In this document: piece by piece, positions 60,468 to 64,000 of the stretch | Numbering within the stretch: position 1 is the stretch's first letter | Layout of the letters: every line of letters starts with the position of its first letter | Notes under the pieces: model-generated | The model's database searches: none | What the model was told of the DNA's origin: nothing | What the model saw: the letters and a program-made list of their open reading frames with translations, nothing else | Program-made: the position numbers and the translations under genes | Assembly (NCBI GenBank): GCA_947581635.1 | Contig: CANPVE010000001.1 | Coordinates: forward strand, 302,982 to 366,981 | DNA: 64,000 nt | Source: an uncultured Clostridia bacterium | GTDB taxonomy: Bacteria; Bacillota; Clostridia; Oscillospirales; Acutalibacteraceae | Reading direction: 5' to 3'

Positions 60468-60578
60468 GCTGTCGGCGGGGGAATCCAACTTTGATTATTC
60501 GGTTGAATTGCCGTAAATTGCAGATAGTGATTTAATGCATACGATTACAGAATATTGAGAGATTGGAATAAAGTAATA

Positions 60579-61880
60579 ATGAAAATAAATTCTGATTTAA
60601 TAGAATACGCAAAATATTCTTCACTCAGTGTACTGGGAATGATTGGACTATCATGCTATATTTTGGCGGATACGTACTTCGTAGCCAACGGCTTGGGGGC
60701 GAACGGTCTCGCAGCGCTCAACTTAGCTATTCCCATATACAGCTTCATGGACGGCGTAGGTCTTATGCTTGGCGTAGGCGGCGCAAACCGTTATTCTCTG
60801 ATAAAGGGGAGAGGGGACAGCGACAATGCTTCCTTCACTCATGCCCTGACAATGGCGGCAATATTCGCATCGGTATTTGAGCTTGTAGGGGCATTTTCGT
60901 CGAGCGTAACATCATGGCTAGGCGCAGACGATGAGACATTCGAGATGTGTCGCACATACATTCAAACGTTGATGATATTCTCACCCGCGTTTCTGCTCAA
61001 TCAAATGACAATTTGCTTTGTGCGCAACGACGGTGCGCCGCAGCTTGCAATGGCCGCAATGCTGTGCGGCAGTTTTTCAAATATAGCATTGGATTATGTA
61101 TTCATCTTTCCGATGAATATGGGTATATTTGGCGCGGCGCTTGCCACCTGCATGGCTCCCATGATAAGTCTCGGAGTGATGCTGCCGTTCTTCCTGAGCG
61201 GGCGAAATAAATTTCATGTCAAAAGATGTCGTATTTCTTGGCTTATGTGTCGTAATATCCTCACTGACGGCGTACCCTCGCTCATAACTGAGCTTTCGTC
61301 CGGCACGGTGATGATAATTTTCAACACCATAATGCTCGGGTTATGCGGCAACGACGGAGTGGCGGCATATAGCGTAATCTCGAATATATCACTTGTGGTG
61401 CTGTCGATATACAACGGAATATCTCAGGGAATCCAGCCAATAGTGAGTAAGTATTACGGCGGCGGGGATTTTTCGCGAGCCGCCGGAATATTAAAATACT
61501 CGTTGACAACAGTGGTATTAATATCGGTCGTGTTGTACGCCGTTACGGCCTTGGCGGCGGATCCAATCGCGGCTATATTCAACAGCGAGAGCAACACCGC
61601 AATGCAGCGTATGGCGGTGGAAGGTATGAGGATATATTTTGCAGCGTGTCCTTTTGTGGGATTTAATATTGTGACGTCGTCCTATCTTATTTCCTCAGAC
61701 AATCCCAAACCTGCCAATACTATTTCAATGATGCGCGGCTTTGCTGTGATAATACCACTCACATTTCTGCTGTCGGCTATATTCGGCACAGCGGGGCTAT
61801 GGTGCGCCTTTCCAATGACGGAACTTATTGTGGCAATGGTTGGGATAATTGTTTATAAAAAATTTTTGTTAAATTTGTAA
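60579..61880 (+). CDS. MATE family efflux transporter
   Basis: ORF track starts at 60555; ATG at 60579 ([40 protein letters not shown]) is the likelier start; [42 protein letters not shown]. Confidence 0.92.
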   Translation: MKINSDLIEYAKYSSLSVLGMIGLSCYILADTYFVANGLGANGLAALNLAIPIYSFMDGVGLMLGVGGANRYSLIKGRGDSDNASFTHALTMAAIFASVFELVGAFSSSVTSWLGADDETFEMCRTYIQTLMIFSPAFLLNQMTICFVRNDGAPQLAMAAMLCGSFSNIALDYVFIFPMNMGIFGAALATCMAPMISLGVMLPFFLSGRNKFHVKRCRISWLMCRNILTDGVPSLITELSSGTVMIIFNTIMLGLCGNDGVAAYSVISNISLVVLSIYNGISQGIQPIVSKYYGGGDFSRAAGILKYSLTTVVLISVVLYAVTALAADPIAAIFNSESNTAMQRMAVEGMRIYFAACPFVGFNIVTSSYLISSDNPKPANTISMMRGFAVIIPLTFLLSAIFGTAGLWCAFPMTELIVAMVGIIVYKKFLLNL

Positions 61881-61951
61881 CTGGGTCTTGTAATTTATGG
61901 AAAAATGGGATATTATATATTCATAAATTTTCTTTAGGAGGTAACTTTCCA

Positions 61952-62989
61952 ATGTCAGTAAAAGTTGCTATTAATGGTTTTGGCCGTATAGGTCGTCTCG
62001 CTTTCAGACAGATGTTCGGAGCAGAGGGTTATGAGGTTGTGGCTATCAACGACCTTACGAAGCCTTCCATGCTCGCACAGCTGCTCAAGTATGATACCGC
62101 TCAGGGCGGCTACTGCGGCAAGATCGGCGAAAATCTCCACACTGTTGAGGCTGATGACGAGGCAGGCACAATCACTGTAGACGGCAAGACACTTAAGATT
62201 TACGCTATGGCTAAGGCTAACGAGCTTCCTTGGGGTGAAATCGGTGTAGACGTAGTTCTCGAATGCACAGGTTTCTACTGCTCCAAAGAGAAGAGCCAGG
62301 CTCACATAGATGCAGGCGCAAAGAAGGTTGTTATCTCTGCTCCCGCAGGCAACGACCTTAAGACAATTGTTTTCAGCGTGAACGAGAACACTCTTACCGC
62401 TGAAGATAAAATTATCTCTGCTGCTTCCTGTACAACAAACTGCCTCGCGCCCATGGCAAAAGCTCTCAACGATTATGCTCCTATCCAGAGTGGTATCATG
62501 AGCACGATTCATGCTTACACAGGTGATCAGATGATTCTTGACGGTCCCCACAGAAAGGGCGACCTGAGAAGAGCGAGAGCAGGCGCTGCAAATATCGTTC
62601 CCAATTCCACAGGCGCTGCAAAGGCTATCGGTCTTGTTATTCCCGAGCTCAACGGCAAGCTGATTGGCTCTGCTCAGAGAGTTCCCGTTCCTACAGGCTC
62701 CACAACTATCCTCACAGCTGTTGTCAAGGGCACAGACATCACTAAGGAAGGCATCAATGCCGCTATGAAGGCAGCTTCTTCCGAGTCCTTTGGTTACAAC
62801 GAGGATCAGATCGTTTCTTCTGACGTTATCGGCATGAAGTATGGCTCTCTCTTCGATGCAACTCAGACAATGGTTGCAAAGATTGCAGACGATCTTTATG
62901 AGGTTCAGGTTGTTTCCTGGTACGACAACGAGAATTCCTACACCAGCCAGATGGTTCGTACGATCAAGTACTTCGCAGAGCTTGCGTAA
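61952..62989 (+). CDS. gapA: Type I glyceraldehyde-3-phosphate dehydrogenase
   Basis: [83 protein letters not shown]; strong taggaggtaac RBS. Confidence 0.98.
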   Translation: MSVKVAINGFGRIGRLAFRQMFGAEGYEVVAINDLTKPSMLAQLLKYDTAQGGYCGKIGENLHTVEADDEAGTITVDGKTLKIYAMAKANELPWGEIGVDVVLECTGFYCSKEKSQAHIDAGAKKVVISAPAGNDLKTIVFSVNENTLTAEDKIISAASCTTNCLAPMAKALNDYAPIQSGIMSTIHAYTGDQMILDGPHRKGDLRRARAGAANIVPNSTGAAKAIGLVIPELNGKLIGSAQRVPVPTGSTTILTAVVKGTDITKEGINAAMKAASSESFGYNEDQIVSSDVIGMKYGSLFDATQTMVAKIADDLYEVQVVSWYDNENSYTSQMVRTIKYFAELA

Positions 62990-63063
62990 TTTGGCTTGAA
63001 TTCAAGATAATCATTGAATTGCTAATTCCATTTTAATTTTCTGATTATTCTAAAGAAATAATG

Positions 63064-63107
63064 TTCCCGACGGTCTTGTCTTTTGGACAATTCTGTCGGG
63101 ACTTTTT
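63064..63107 (+). terminator. gapA terminator
   Basis: tcccgacggtcttgtc...gacaattctgtcgggactttttt. Confidence 0.85.
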
Positions 63108-63218
63108 TGATGGAAGTATTTTTGCCTGCAACAACCTGTTTAAAAAAAAATTAAATATACTTTTACTATTTTATGGTATAATGACGTCACACTTTAGTGG
63201 AGAGGACGGTATGTACTG

Positions 63219-64000
63219 TTGAAATTTGAAGAAGATGTAATTAAGAAAGACGAGAATATTGATGAAGCAACAAAAGTCAACGAGGCTGTACAAGCAGAAG
63301 AGATAGAAGAGACAGAGGACACAGAGCAGAATGAAAAAAATAACGGATTTGAGAAATCTTACGAATACGAAGAAGCAGAACAGGCAGAAGTTGGCGGTAA
63401 CATTGAGCAGATACAAACCGATAGAGAATCGGAACAATCGGTGCATATTGATGAGTGCGAGGCATTTGCACGGGGTGAAACTCCCGTTGAAAATCGTTCC
63501 ACAGGTGAGATTGATGCGATAACAGCGAGAGAAATTGAAAAACTCGCCGATGAGATTTTTGGAGAACCTCAATTTGATAGCAGCGAATTCCTCACGGGAA
63601 CATCCGAATCCGGACAGGCGCAAGATGAATTTGAGTCGTTTGATGAAACTGACACTATAGATGAATGTGAAGAAGAACAGTTGGCAGCGGCGCTTGATGC
63701 GATTGCCACATTTGATGCCGCACAATTCTTGCATTATTCGGTCAAAAAGAAACCGGAAGAAATATCGGAGCCTGAGGAAGTAATTGAAGAAGCCGAAGAG
63801 ATATCGGAGCCTGAGGAAGTAACCGAAGAGGCCGAAGAGATATCGGAGCCTGAGGAAGTAACCGAAGAAGCCGAAGAGATATCAGAGCCTGAGGAAGTAA
63901 CCGAAGAGGCCGAAGAAATATTAGAGCCTGAGGAAGTAATTGAAGAAGCCGAAGAGATATCGGAGCCTGAGGAAGTAACCGAAGAGGCCGAAGAGATATC
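63219..64000 (+). CDS. Highly acidic repeat protein, 3' truncated by window edge
   Basis: Open frame from TTG at 63219 to the window end (LKFEEDVIKKDENIDEATKVNEAVQAEEIEETEDTEQNEKNNGF...); absent from the ORF track because no stop is reached. Extended -10 tggtataat at 63174-63182. Confidence 0.75.
   Translation, partial: MKFEEDVIKKDENIDEATKVNEAVQAEEIEETEDTEQNEKNNGFEKSYEYEEAEQAEVGGNIEQIQTDRESEQSVHIDECEAFARGETPVENRSTGEIDAITAREIEKLADEIFGEPQFDSSEFLTGTSESGQAQDEFESFDETDTIDECEEEQLAAALDAIATFDAAQFLHYSVKKKPEEISEPEEVIEEAEEISEPEEVTEEAEEISEPEEVTEEAEEISEPEEVTEEAEEILEPEEVIEEAEEISEPEEVTEEAEEI
63753..64000 (+). repeat. 39-bp in-frame tandem repeat encoding 13-aa units (xEEISEPEEVTEE)
   Basis: Six full units plus a partial: gccgaagagatatcggagcctgaggaagtaaccgaagag with few substitutions, all preserving frame. 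Confidence 0.95.

Noticed and set aside
63753-64000. Regular repeats at the window end considered as a CRISPR array
   Set aside because: Contiguous 39-bp units with no spacers, in frame, encoding a 13-aa motif.

Overview
Window from a low-to-moderate-GC Firmicutes chromosome, probably gut Clostridia/Oscillospiraceae (inferred from gene content: SpoIIE, CarD-type regulator, FakA-RecG neighbourhood, pyrH-frr-uppS-cdsA-dxr-rseP operon, Ddh). Most of it is ordinary core genome. Recognisable genes include fakA-like (partial), recG, carD-like, an NCS2 permease, an EAL/GGDEF protein, recD2, recJ, relA/spoT, mltG, spoIIE, rseP-dxr-cdsA-uppS-frr-pyrH, secDF, an aminotransferase, a GH31 glucosidase, a phosphohexomutase, lgt, folD, rarA, rpmE, ddh, a MATE transporter and gapA. 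No CRISPR array, rRNA operon, prophage or intact transposase/integrase was seen. The most interesting signals are: (1) a ~3.3 kb insertion at the initiator tRNA-fMet gene, bounded by a degraded copy of the tRNA 3' half with its own terminator, carrying a bile-salt-hydrolase-like gene, an HdeD/DUF308 membrane protein and an uncharacterised 260-aa protein, with no integrase; (2) a previously unlabelled intergenic repeat family, three diverged copies of about 100-215 bp; (3) several structured intergenic or leader elements, at 48360-48436, upstream of the MATE gene, and upstream of the NCS2 permease; (4) a frameshifted ORF between lgt and the next gene; (5) Cys-rich small or membrane-anchored proteins; (6) a 13-aa Glu-rich tandem repeat protein running off the window. 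All family calls were made by eye from the translations. No database search was run.
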